Positions 11,901-22,500 of a DNA stretch of 64,000 bases are shown here, piece by piece. Both the position numbers and the translations under genes were made by a program. The number at the start of each line of letters is the position of its first letter. The first letter of the stretch is position 1. Below the pieces are notes generated by a model. The model did no database searches and was not told the origin of the DNA. It worked only from the letters and a program-made list of their open reading frames with translations. Source of the stretch: Magallana angulata (taxonomy: Eukaryota; Mollusca; Bivalvia; Ostreida; Ostreidae); the NCBI RefSeq assembly GCF_025612915.1, contig NC_069112.1, positions 30,810,731 through 30,874,730 on the forward strand, written 5' to 3'.

Positions 11901-14900
11901 CTCTTGTCAGGTAATGAAGTATTGATAAATGCAAAAGATCTGGTACTTGAACGCAACGGCAATTGTAAAATCAAGTAAACTGCCTCCTGTGCACAAACTT
12001 CTACATGTGATAAGAATTTATTTCCAATGTGTCGTACTTGTTGCTGTAAATTCTTGTTACCATGTTGTGCTTCTTTGCATGATTCTTGCATTAAATTTGA
12101 CATGCCCCTCTGTCCCTTTGAAATGTAGGAAACAATGTAAGCTGCACATGCATAAGCATCAAGAATGAATTGAACATCTAGATTAGCCTCCCAACATCTT
12201 ATCATCAGATCATTGTAAGGATTTACACGAATTTCTGCCACATTTCTTTTAAGGAATAACTTGGGAACTGTAAGAGATGATCTAACTGCAATAATGTAAA
12301 GATCTTCTGTCAGGTTCAATTTTTCCAGAAATTCAGAAAATGACATTTCTGTTGAATTTATCTTCAAATCTGTTAGCAAAGCACAAGCTCTTTCATAGAC
12401 ATTTGCAATATCTTGATACCCCTCTTTCTCTGATTCCGTGAGTGGTTCTAATACTTGAGTTCTTGACATGGGAGGAAGAGGAAAATTGAAACGGCATATT
12501 TTCTTTCCTTTCCTTCTGCATGTTTTGGCATGTCTATGAGTTTGAATATTTATCAGGTTAGGAATTTCATCATTTTTCTGGCATGTTGAGTGCTTATCTA
12601 CAAAATCTGATATCTCTTGATTGCTATTTATTCCATATTTTGGTGCATTCTCTATCCACACAAGCATGTGAATGTGAGGAGAACCTCTCTGTTGAAACTC
12701 CACACGATAAAAGTAATCTACAATTTTTCCAAGTGGAGCCAACGATGACTTTAATACATCAGATATGAAAACTTGGACTCGATGGTTAAAATAACGAGTG
12801 CATGTCACAGGATCAGACTTTATCAGCTTGCATTTCTCCTGCCAGGTTAAATTCTCAATGTCATCATCAGTGTAATCTTTCTCATTGACCAATTTTCCTA
12901 GAAATTTCAGCAAGTCTGTCCATCTACTCTCAGCTGCTGACAAGGAGCAAAACCAGGTAGGAATGCCCAGTTGTCTTATCATAGCAAACAAGTCTTTCTT
13001 TGCACTTTCCCAATAAGCAGGTGATCCTCTTAAATTTCTCAATACTCGGTAGCCTTCATTTAGTCTAACAATGTTGTCAAAATCTCCAGGGTTTAGAACA
13101 TTACCAACTGTAACTTTCTTTCCTTCAGTTTGACATTTTCTCATTGCCAGTGATACCTTATCTTGGATCTGTTTAACCTGAAGTTTCTTAAGTTTGAAAA
13201 AGATGTTTGGAACAGAACATGCAACTCGTCGGTCAACACTTCTCAACTCCCACTTACATACAGTGCTGTAATGCACTGGAGTTTGACGATCTTTATTTTC
13301 AGGACGTGTTTGACCACAAAATATTGCAGGGAAGGATAAATACTCAGCATTTTTGTCTTGGTATAAACCAAGAGGAATCTGTCCTTCACCTGGTGCAAAT
13401 GACATTGTTTTACACAACGAGCGTACATCAATGGGATGTAGCAATGTATCTGTGTTACCTGTGAGTCTATTTTCAAAATTTTGATCTTCTGTCCATCCAT
13501 CTGAACTTGCATCATCTGAAATGCATTGATTTTGAGTGACTTCAGGTTGAGATGCACCTGCAGAACCATCGTCTGTCTTGTCTTCTGTACGCAGTCCTAG
13601 CCAATCTGTCTGTTCAGTTTCAATTGACCAATCAGCATTGAGAGAAATACCTTCATTTTGAAACAGAACACTATTGTGTAGGAGCCATTGCAATGCTTTA
13701 ATACATTTATTTGGCCTGATTGCTTCATGCAACACACTGTGTTTAAAACTGCGTTTTCTCTTAAATTTAACTTGTATTGTTTCAGAGTCTGCTAAAGTTC
13801 TTGGAAGCACTGTGACTGTGGAATTTACATCTGATGGTACATTTACCACATTTCCTCGTAAACTCTTTTGCCCTCCACGAGGTTTTTCAACAAGCTGCAT
13901 GAAGGGTATTCTGGGACTGATCAATCTTTCTTCCAATTCTGTTATGTTTAAATCTGGAGGCTTTTCTGGAAATCCCATACCATTCACAACAGCAAACGAT
14001 GGAATTTTCCCTGCCTTTAAATTTCTGTGACATGTATGACAAATCCATTCAGTATCATTGACACTTTTGAAACCAGTCAAACAAGTTGAACCTAAATTTG
14101 TTTTTCTTAATTGTTCTGCCTTTAGCACACCATCTCTAAACCATGTCTGAGTACAACAAGAACATACAAACATTGGACCTTTAGATACTTTTTGGTGAAA
14201 GCTCATCTTCAAGACATTTGCATCTGATTTTGTCAAATCTTTTTCCAAGGACAACTCTGTTATGCTTGATGAGGGCTTTGATTTCTCTAAATGTCTACTC
14301 ATTTTGATTAACTGCTGAGTGTCAACAAAATGATCTGAATTCAAGACATAATCTAAATCAACCACATTTCTTTTCCGCTTTTTTCCAAAACTAATTTGAA
14401 ATGAGCACATTTCATACTGCACTTGCTGAAGAGTTTGATTTCCACATAATGACAAACAAAGGTTTCTTAAAAAATAACACAGATCTTGTAAAGATACAAA
14501 ACCAGATAACACAGCTTGTCCTTCGGGCTTACATAGCCCATCTAGTCCTCTACTATGAGAATCGAAGACAAAATATCTACCAGACTCATGATGAAACTTA
14601 ATTGCAATAGAAGCAGAATGAAAAATAACAATGCATGCATTTTGCCGAGAAGCAACAAAAACTGCATTCAAGCTTGACTCTAGTGGCAAACCTAAACCAT
14701 CTATTCCACCTTCTGTAGACATGCTTCCATATGTAACTTTATATTCTCTTATGGTAAAGCAATTGCCATGATACATAATAAATTGAGGCAAATCAGAAAA
14801 CTGCAACAGCTCATTAGATTGACCATTTTTTTGTAATTTCTTGTACAATACATCACCCGCAATTAAAACCATGTTCATGTCTGTCCTCCCAATTGTTGTT

Positions 14901-15061
14901 ACATCTGTTAGACATGATTCCATTATGAAAGTGATACAGTTGGTCATGCATTGTCTACCTCTTGAATAAATTGAAAAACGAGTATCACCCTGACAGAAAT
15001 CAGCACATACAGTAATTGATGGCCTAACCAATAAATCCCTCATTGGTATGTTTTGTTCCAT
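8984..15061 (-). CDS. Helitron (Helentron-type) Rep-helicase-endonuclease with N-terminal C76-like protease
   Basis: A single intronless ORF of 2025 codons. Residues about 15-200 resemble the herpesvirus large-tegument deubiquitinase fold (peptidase C76): QGD at 24-26, Cys38 in GRQC, and Asp167/His169 in FDSHSRG, the same order and spacing as that family's Gln, Cys, Asp-x-His site. Next comes a CxxC-rich zinc region (about 296-345). The HUH Rep follows, with PHIHM near 795 and paired tyrosines in AYIVSYISK near 967. A PIF1-like helicase has Walker A GGAGVGKS near 1346, Walker B DEIS near 1437, GDLFQL, and KTIHKSQG with GLSR near 1757. The C-terminus (about 1805-2020) is an AP-endonuclease-like domain with HNCRSL, AESRL, GDTNVD, DHVY and SDHKPI. 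Rep nicks and joins ends in rolling-circle transposition and the helicase unwinds. The endonuclease tail marks the Helentron/Helitron2 branch. No break is seen, so this looks like an intact, recently active copy. Confidence 0.93.
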   Translation of the reverse strand: MEQNIPMRDLLVRPSITVCADFCQGDTRFSIYSRGRQCMTNCITFIMESCLTDVTTIGRTDMNMVLIAGDVLYKKLQKNGQSNELLQFSDLPQFIMYHGNCFTIREYKVTYGSMSTEGGIDGLGLPLESSLNAVFVASRQNACIVIFHSASIAIKFHHESGRYFVFDSHSRGLDGLCKPEGQAVLSGFVSLQDLCYFLRNLCLSLCGNQTLQQVQYEMCSFQISFGKKRKRNVVDLDYVLNSDHFVDTQQLIKMSRHLEKSKPSSSITELSLEKDLTKSDANVLKMSFHQKVSKGPMFVCSCCTQTWFRDGVLKAEQLRKTNLGSTCLTGFKSVNDTEWICHTCHRNLKAGKIPSFAVVNGMGFPEKPPDLNITELEERLISPRIPFMQLVEKPRGGQKSLRGNVVNVPSDVNSTVTVLPRTLADSETIQVKFKRKRSFKHSVLHEAIRPNKCIKALQWLLHNSVLFQNEGISLNADWSIETEQTDWLGLRTEDKTDDGSAGASQPEVTQNQCISDDASSDGWTEDQNFENRLTGNTDTLLHPIDVRSLCKTMSFAPGEGQIPLGLYQDKNAEYLSFPAIFCGQTRPENKDRQTPVHYSTVCKWELRSVDRRVACSVPNIFFKLKKLQVKQIQDKVSLAMRKCQTEGKKVTVGNVLNPGDFDNIVRLNEGYRVLRNLRGSPAYWESAKKDLFAMIRQLGIPTWFCSLSAAESRWTDLLKFLGKLVNEKDYTDDDIENLTWQEKCKLIKSDPVTCTRYFNHRVQVFISDVLKSSLAPLGKIVDYFYRVEFQQRGSPHIHMLVWIENAPKYGINSNQEISDFVDKHSTCQKNDEIPNLINIQTHRHAKTCRRKGKKICRFNFPLPPMSRTQVLEPLTESEKEGYQDIANVYERACALLTDLKINSTEMSFSEFLEKLNLTEDLYIIAVRSSLTVPKLFLKRNVAEIRVNPYNDLMIRCWEANLDVQFILDAYACAAYIVSYISKGQRGMSNLMQESCKEAQHGNKNLQQQVRHIGNKFLSHVEVCAQEAVYLILQLPLRSSTRSFAFINTSLPDKRTFLLKPYEVLCDMPENSTDIQSDNALKRYERRPRVLRNCCLADFVCQYNVVFPKKCKQQNSEQEFLPENEQNESDDEVMTSNDTSEEMSISDEEIPMADGTILKKRNQPKVLRYVRYNKDQDPENYFREQLMLFYPWRKEKEDLLGAFDNYENHYNEKIDVINVNRMKYEMDNGVTEILENNLKEVNGDNYVVAAEVQHNEEIDSNEQSSNQSTGVFHGCFNPKDMGYDYDLGLDIGITRKQISDCEYQVNSLDQNAFMSLVRNLNEKQRTFFYHVLHKVKNDSLPFYCFLTGGAGVGKSVVTTALYQAITRYYSKCLSMCPDEIKAVLCAPTGKAAHNIGGHTIHSLFCIPANQNLQYKPLDVQQLDTFRVKFRSLKVIFIDEISMVGNKMFNYINLRLQEIFATEQPFGGVSIIAIGDLFQLKPVFDNWIFQHLKDGYGPLATNLWQELFKIFELTDIMRQKDDKCFAELLNRLREGNHTDSDIAMLNQRLTSANNTSISSLPHLFTRNVDVDLHNMQAFENACDGHKCLIPAIDIVNGDVNEDTKKKIIDKIPDDPAKTMGLFRNLYIAEDLPAEICLNIDVEDGLTNGTTCLVKKLDFRVLNSNRCSIIWVKFETQQIGSKARTKYAHLYNENCDKLWTPILEISRNFNVGQHRGTYVIRRQFPLRLACAKTIHKSQGSTMVNAVLHFGKRKQEHIHYVGLSRIKKLEDVYILELNEKKIAVSSVVSEEMIRLREHSLLHSCVPILSNILEDLKIVYHNCRSLHFHIKDLITEKNMLDSDIVAVAESRLVQSDKNDEYSIPGFRIYRFDDEHNQDARIRTCRGIVLYSKIDFQHLQRISLGVATEAVLACFSFCGRMQQLVFLYVSPQKANQTCLCNILCHLLGILDANNPIIIMGDTNVDFFNQTAISKLLEQRQLRQLIVSVTTDYGSCLDHVYTNILSYDIISSATLESYFSDHKPIVTYLSKA

Positions 15062-16980
15062 ATTCAGTGTTAAAATTTTAAAAAATTACTGACAACAGAA
15101 AAAAACTTGTACGCAATAAGCAAAAACAAAACTTATATGCTTTATGTACTCAAAGCATTTCAATTTACTTATTGACTGTTCTCAAGTTTTCAATTTTACA
15201 TGTCATTTTTCAAGAAGGTTGTTGAAAATGTTTAAACTCTAATATGGAAATGAAATGTTTCATTTTTTTTTCTCAAATTGTTGTTTATATTTTATATATA
15301 TTTATATACACAGTTCATTTCAAGTGCTAAAATTTTTAAACACAAACTCAATACTACAATTTGTCACTTTTCAAGTTTCACATTCAGTTATTCTCATTGT
15401 TTTCAGATATATATAGCAATGTTCAATGCATATTAAATTGTTATTCAAATTCACAAATTTATGACGTACACACAGTCTCATAAAAAAGTTTTCAAATCTC
15501 AATTTTTAATCATTGAAGTATCTCAAGATAATGTCAATACAAGTATTTCTCACTGCATCTCAAAAATTCACTAATTCTCATTTGTTATTGTCATGTAATC
15601 TCATTTCTCAAGTTTCTCATTTTGTTATTCTCATGCTTCTCATTTTTCAAACAGAACAATGTGTCTCATAAATTCTCAAATATTTGTCACATTGAATATC
15701 TTGTCAGTGGAAAAACGTTCTCAAGGTTCATATACCTTTCAATATTATGTCAAATAATATATCAATGTATCTCAAATTACTGGCTCTAAAATTTTCTCAC
15801 CTGGCTGACTACGGATTGTATGAACAATTAAAGGAATTGTAAATTTTGTATATAGATCTATATATATATGGTTACCATCCAGTAATACACATGTTCAATA
15901 CAAATTAACCTCAGAGTGAAAAAAGAACTTCAACATGAAGTTAAGAAAAACCAGTGAACTAATCTTGACAATCAAATTCTAAGTTTTCTAACAGTTTTTA
16001 AATTAATATTAAACTATATTTCAATGGAATAAACAACGTAAGTACTATCTAATCTACTTATAGGCCTTGACAGTTAAAATTGTTTCAGATCAATATCATG
16101 AATAGCAACACTAACGTTAAACACATTAAAGCTGTTCCTGCTTTGTGTCAACAATTCTAAAGAGTCACATTTCTAATTAGTCCTACTACCAATACAATGT
16201 ATACTGTAATATATTGCAATAAAAAAAACTACACAGTAGGCCCTACTGCTTTACTCGCTCGCTAGAACTACTTTACACTTCATCGACGCCGTTTCTTTTT
16301 TACTTATCTCATGAATGCGATTTTCTAATCAAATAACGACGGCTATATTGTTTGAAAACTTGCAATGTTATCTATAAATTTACCTGAGCTGTGAAGTCAA
16401 GTGTGAATTAGTCCCGCCTTCTTTGCTTCAATCTTGATGTCGTTGCGCTGTGTTTACAAAATGCCGACCCACGCTTTCCTTTGTAAATAGTGTATTACTA
16501 CGCGGGTAAAGCTGCATATAATGTTGCAAGTTATATTTTAAGAAAAATTCATCAGTTTAATCACGTAATCGTATTTTAGGTAAATGTTTTAATAAACGAT
16601 CTGATTAACAAAATGTGAAATCCACCGTGTATTGTCAGTTCTGTTCTAGGAATTATTTTGCATTTTTACCGATATCACAGCCCGTGAACTTCTGTATGGA
16701 ACCCCATTGCAACATGTTGTTTACAAAACTACGTATTCTCTTTGCACTGTACTGATAAATATTCTTTTATTTTAAATCTTTGATGTTAAAGAAAAATATT
16801 ATCGTGATTATTTGTGTGCTGATGCAAATAATTAGAAATATTTTGCCTTAAACACCGATACTACACAATTGCTACAGCCGAGTACTTACTTCTTTGCATT
16901 CTATTATTAGACATCGAGTCATCAGATAATTTTAGATGATTATAGGTGGCACTTATTCGGAAGCGGCATCCCCGGAAAGC
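15062..16980 (-). promoter_or_regulatory. Upstream region of the Helitron ORF, TCTCA-rich
   Basis: About 1.9 kb lies 5' of the Helitron start with no supported gene. From about 15170 to 15800 the plus strand is dotted with TCTCA, TCTCAAG and TTCTCAT words far above what the base composition suggests. From about 16240 to 16500 the GC content rises locally. A promoter and the 5' terminus of the element probably lie here. No TATA box or terminal sequence could be fixed by eye. Confidence 0.35.
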
Positions 16981-16988
16981 AATGCCAA

Positions 16989-17023
16989 TAAGCGCTTTGC
17001 GTACTGCGTACGCTTAGCGCTTA
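16989..17023. repeat. GC-rich palindrome, possible Helitron terminal hairpin
   Basis: TAAGCGCT at the left pairs with AGCGCTTA at the right, then a TT/TT mismatch, then GCGTAC pairs with GTACGC around a TGC loop. The stem is 8 + 6 bp and stands out in AT-rich surroundings. It lies about 1.9 kb upstream of the Helitron ORF, a place where an element end is plausible. Helentrons carry palindromes near their ends, but this link is an inference. Confidence 0.55.
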
Positions 17024-17639
17024 AAAATAATAAATTCGCGACATATTGAACAGTCTAATACACTTTGCAAACAATGATGAAAAAAAAAAACCGATTTCTG
17101 TATTACACTGTCATTCTGAGATTATTCTGATAGTGATATTGATTGATATTTTATTAGATGGCACCTCAGAAGCTGATCGCATCATTAAGGATGTTGCATT
17201 TGATTACTTATTTGGGTCCCCTGAGTTGCTTGTCGGGGATAGTGCATTCAAAGACCAGCTCCATGCGTTTGATGTATCAACAATTGTTGTGGATGTTGGT
17301 TAACAAATATTGATAAATATACGTATACTATATATGCTGTGTCTATCATGTTTCAAATACAAGAACTTGAGAGGTGCCATTACATGTAGCTAGTAATGTA
17401 ATTGAAAGCTTAAAATGAGTTTAAAACATGGAATGTGTTGTATTGAATTATAACTACAAGTGTATAATTTCTTTTAAGCAGTTTACATACAATGATGCTA
17501 AAGACGTATCATAAATGGGGTTCCTAAACAAAAATATTTACTTACCAGCATCTTTTTATCTCTGCTACGTCAAGAAACCAAACCTACTGTAAACATCAAT
17601 GAAGACAGGGAAAACAAGCTTTTTGTAACCACCAAATGC

Positions 17640-18345
17640 GCAATTTTGTTTTCAAATATTTATGCTCAATACGATATGGGTATATGGAGCATTCCAACTA
17701 AGATGTATGTCACAGGCCCGTCGACATTCCCGCTAAGATACTTGTCAACACTTCGACAATTCATGTCTTTTCCCTGTGGAACCATAGAGATAGAAGGTTT
17801 ATCTACTGCAGTACCCATTCCGACGCTAATTCCTGATGCTCAAGCCACACAACGCCTGCTTATATCGAACATGCAATTTTCACCACAACCACACGTTAGT
17901 GCAGGGTCCTCTCTTGCGAAATCATCTATCGAAACCAATTAAACAAAAGATATGTAAGGAGGAATACATTAGCCAACATGTTGCAACCAGGCTCAGATTC
18001 ATCTAATGTTGACCACCATCAACTTGCAGTTTAAGACGGCCACTGTCCATTGTTCCCAATGCACCAAAAGCATGCAAACTAACTACCATAGAGAGGTGGA
18101 CCGACGTTATGCTCGTGTTCGCCGGCATCTACATCTCTGGCCACATTTACCAAGCCCCCCCCCCCTTTTTCCTTAAGTACATCGACACCATTCGCATAGG
18201 CAGGATTGTTTATGATAAACAATTTAGACCTCGCAAATTTCTTTATTTGTAAAGAAATTCTTGATGTCATTGTTGCGAAGAGGAATAAAGATTCACCCAA
18301 CAAGGATTTTCGTGCCGAGGAGGACGTTGAATAACACATCAATGA
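17640..18345 (+). pseudogene. Degraded coding fragment, retroelement-like fossil
   Basis: An open stretch at 17646-17942 and a following stretch with words such as ERWTDVMLVFAGIYISGHI and KYIDTIRIGR read like a decayed multicopy element protein. I remember similar FAGIY / KYIDTIRLG segments from repeated ORFs in mollusc genomes, but cannot name the family. It is broken in several places and treated here as a fossil of moderate to old age. A ~14-base C run interrupts it. Confidence 0.3.
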
Positions 18346-18562
18346 TTATGATGTCCATGAAGCCCTCGACCTAAATTGTGAAATTCATGACCCCTGGGTC
18401 AGGGGTTTCAGACTCTAGGGTGGGGCCAATATGGCCAAATAGTAAAAATGTGTTAAATCTTAGAAACTCTTCTTCTCCACTATCATATATGTTTGTTAAA
18501 AACTAAATGCATGATAATGATGTCCATGAAGCCCTCAACCTAAATTGTGAAATTCATGACTA
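18339..18562. repeat. Interspersed short-unit repeat with direct repeats at both ends
   Basis: The phrase ATGATGTCCATGAAGCCCTC, with its following AAATTGTGAAATTCATGAC, occurs at 18348-18390 and again at 18519-18560, one full unit of about 170 bases apart. Between the copies are GGGTCAGGGG and GGGTGGGGCCAA words. This looks like a common mollusc repeat that expands by whole units. It sits inside the decayed coding region at 17.6-19.1 kb. Confidence 0.65.
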
Positions 18563-19106
18563 CAGGGCACTGGAAACTGACAATTACAGTATAAAACTTC
18601 ATGCTAAAAATAGTTGTTTTCGTGTGAATGGACAGATTGTAGTTGTGAAAAACTTGATACAAAAGGATGCTGTTGTTTTCATTGTGTATCAGGCATTCAT
18701 TCAAATTTACTTGGAATTCAGACAGTGCATGATTTAGAAATGCAAGTCAGTTTCTCAGAACTGAACCAAATACAATCAAAATGTGTATTGCTTCCATATA
18801 AAAGAAAGTTTCTAGCAATTCCATTTACGAGTAACATTTAGTGAGAAGATATGAATTGGAATGCTTAAAACCAAGGTCACAAAAAGTGTTTATCAATATG
18901 TTAGAATAACTTTGGATCTAAACATGAGCATTTATATGTTTATGTATTGTCATTTACTATATATAGATTTATGTAACACAAATTGTTTTTCTAAGCGGAT
19001 GGCAGTATGTGATATTTGCGGAATACAACTATGTTTAGTTAGTGCTTTGAATCAACATTACAGAGAACAATATCCATCTTTTGTGAAAATTGTAACGATT
19101 GTTTAA
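18562..19106 (+). pseudogene. Fragmented unknown protein with a C2H2-finger-like exon
   Basis: The first part (about 18562-18840) reads SIKLHAKNSCFRVNGQ and, in a shifted frame, KCVLLPYKRKFLAIPFTSN. The segments look like one protein interrupted by a frame change. At about 18996, after a plausible acceptor, MAVCDICGIQ and LNQHYREQ resemble the start of a C2H2 finger, with Tyr where the second His is expected. I recognise the general style from repeated mollusc ORFs but cannot name a function. Confidence 0.3.
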
Positions 19107-19143
19107 TTTACGGAGACATTTGTGTAGTGTGCATTAAATCACA

Positions 19144-19557
19144 ATGGACAGTGCGAAGTCAGAACTTGCAAAGTGCGAAAAAGCTGGTATGGCTCAAGAG
19201 GAATAAGCCGAGTTGCAGAAACCTGTGTACAATACATTGATGGACAGTCGGTACAGTGACATTTCTTCAGCCATGGACTTGTCAACTGAAAGTGCAGATC
19301 GCGAGGATAGTGATATGGACACTAGTGAAGTTGCCGAATCGAATGCGTCGAGCTCGACTACGATCATATCGCTAACTATGGTGAAGACAGAGACTGCCTA
19401 TCCGGACGGCATGACAGAAACCGTGAGAAATACAATTATTTCCTATTTCGACAACGTGGGAACTAGCAATCTTGATTTGTCCGAGATCACGATGGAGATC
19501 CTGACCGAGGTCCCATATCAGTTGAAAAATCGGGTTGTGAAAATTATTAAACTGTGA
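19144..19557 (+). pseudogene. Acidic, Ser/Thr-rich open frame of unknown function
   Basis: From MDSAKSELAKC (19144) the frame is open to a TAA at 19204, then continues from about 19213 for 114 codons to a stop at 19557. The second part is acidic (DREDSDMDTSEVAESN) and ends in EVPYQLKNRVVKIIKL. Codon composition is more balanced, with higher GC, than the AT-rich flanks, which argues for real coding origin. It follows the zinc-finger-like exon on the same strand and may be the same unit. No domain was recognised. Confidence 0.35.
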
Positions 19558-19559
19558 CG

Positions 19560-22500
19560 TGGGCGTTATTGAGTGAACATTGTAATTAATCTTCTATGTA
19601 TTGACTGTTTAACATAACTATGCTTGTTTAGTAATGTATATATATGTTTGTAAATATTTGTTTTAAAATTATTTTTTTTACGTTTGAGCGGAGTCAAAAC
19701 TCTTAGGCAGGGGAAGTTGTAATACTTTAAAAATTCCAGGCTTACTTTTTTATTCAATTTTTTCATTATTAAATTGCTTTATCTATCTCTATAGTTTTTT
19801 CTTTACTTCAGTCACCTGTACTATTTTTAGAATTGTTTTTGCCCAGTCAATCGTAAGGAGTGATGCCCCGTTGTTTATACCCGATATTTCTTTCACTGAT
19901 ACATAGTTTGATTGAATTAATTTCATCTTTAAATATTACTTAACATGATTCATATGGGGTTTTATAAACATTCTTGGGTCGAAAAAGTCCAAAATTCATA
20001 TTATAAACATGTGCGTAATTCAAATACAGATCAGAAACTACCCGTACTTGTCATGCAAATAACATATAATTGATTTTAAAATAAATAAACATCGATAAAA
20101 TCAACTCCTGTCAGTTGTTCAGTACTTTGATTTTAAACATGAAAATAATAATCAAACAAAAGTTCAAAATAGAGAAGTTAAAAATATTGGCCGAAGGTAC
20201 CCCCTCAGATTAAAAAAGAAAATTGATTTTTATGGAATCAACTAATTTCTTAATCTTACTTCTCTTCTTTATTGGTAAATGATACATGTATGTAAGATTA
20301 TACATTAATAGATATGAAATAAGACAATAAATAACTAAAAGTGTTAGACTGAGAAGTTCAGAAAGATAATTACAAATCTTAATTAATTATGTCCGTTTAT
20401 ACATTCATTTTAAAAATATTGATAAATTCTATTTTTTAGTTTCTATACTTGTGTTTGGACTATTGATTGCTGGATGCATAATGTTTATTCGTCTAAAATT
20501 AAAAGAAATGAAGATGCTCCCTTTTATGGCTTTGCAGATGAAAGGAATTAGAACGTTATAGATTAAGATGTAGCTTATTTGGCTTTGAGGAAGATGAAGA
20601 AATTAATACTAGTGCTGTTTAAAATCCCTGTTAACTGTTAACTGTTTTTACTCAAACTATTAAACATGTAAAAAAAAATGAGCTAGTATGTGCTTTTATG
20701 TATTGTTTGGCAATGCTTGCTAGATTGCTTTTTCATATAACATGTAATTATGTCAATAACTTTAGTGTTTGAAATTAAAGACTCTTTAGTCCTATGAGTA
20801 ACACACGCAACCTTTCAGGGTTGTTTACTTTTTTAAACCTTTAATAAGTCAAGTTCGTGGAATCTCTAGTAATAGCTTCTTCATAAATCATAAATTTTAC
20901 TTATCTTGATTGTTGACTACTTATTAATAATGTACCTCAATAACCTCAGTGTTTTTAACATATAAACTCTTTTTCTATTTATTTATAATGCACCTTTGTA
21001 TAACATGCACAACCTTTGTCTTTATTACTATTTAGGTGTACATTTTAGGTGCATAGAATGCATATGATATAAACAAGAATATGATTATTTTTTACAATTT
21101 TGTGGTGATTGTGTTCAAACTTTCAAAATTTTATTTGATGTACATATAAATGGTGTGAATTACAAAAAAGTTTACTGAAAAGCTTCTGGAAATTAAGGCA
21201 GCAAAACTGACTCAAAATCCGGCAGTGAACTCTGTCTTTCCATTTTACCAAATTTGTGTACGACTTACTTTATATTGGTATATTTAATAAAAAGATAGTT
21301 CGTACTAAAAACCACGTCCCCACAATCCTTACTTGTTTGATGATTTATTCGTCACTGCTTGAAATCGACAGCTCTTCATCTACTTTGAAATTGATATCAT
21401 CTCTCCTTGTTTTCTTGTCGAAAGGAACGATTAACGCAAGAAATAATTGGAAGATACTTTAAATTTAGGAACAAGTTAACATCTGATGTCGTTTCAAACA
21501 CTTGATAAACCATTTCTAAATATGTTCTTTGATAAATTAATACTTTAATAGTTGTTTTCAGAGGGTAAACATGTTTACTTTTACATTATTTTATACGTTT
21601 TTCGTTTTATATTATATGTAATTTATTATGGCATGCTTTCTGCTGAGTGAAAATTAATGAATTTAAGAAACAATGATGATCAAGTTACTTCGATATGTCT
21701 TGTAAAACATAAAAATGAAACCGAACCGATCCGCTGAAATTTTCCCGCCCTTTTTATTTTTGGTTTAAGAAATTTCATTAATTTAACAATGGTACAAGTT
21801 CGTACATTCCTAAACGTTAATATCAGAATGGAACCAATCAACATTGTTAAATAAAAAGTGTAATACCGTCTTAATTTTGTGAACTTAATCCGATTACCCT
21901 TCAAGTGCCTCAAAAATTCGTAGCATAGTAAATGTCATTGTTTTATGATTGCCCCGTGTACAAGGTCAAATACATGACTATCGTCATTAAGAGTATTTAG
22001 CTGCTCGTTATAACACCGTTATTTCTTTGTTCATTAACATTTCTGTAGATAAACTCCCATACAGTGCGAATATGTTTATTATCGTTTACCGTTAATGGTT
22101 TAATAGTTGACAATTTAAAACTTCGCATTTGTTCTCGCAACTGAAATTGTGATGTAATCAGAGACATATTGTAATCAATACTAATGGCTATGTGCAATAT
22201 ACAGTAAAACCTGTTTTCATCGATAGGGGAGTGTAAAATGGAAAGGGAAGTGCAAGCACTGTTATTGAAAGCGAAATAGACTAGCATCTAAACAAGTAGG
22301 CTAACTTTGATTCATGAAAATAAACAGATAAATGTATTTTAATTGAAGATTTCAAATCCAAATCTGATGCAAAGCAAATAGAAATACTGCTTTCAAAATA
22401 GCTTAATATATTTGTTGCAAATATTTTTTTCAGCAATGTAATTACATAAAATGACCATCAATCTTCAACGGTAATGGGTTTAATTTTGATTAATATTCAT

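Noticed and set aside
9996-14601. Plus-strand open frames inside the Helitron ORF
   Set aside because: Antisense shadows of a 2025-codon ORF with clear domain motifs.
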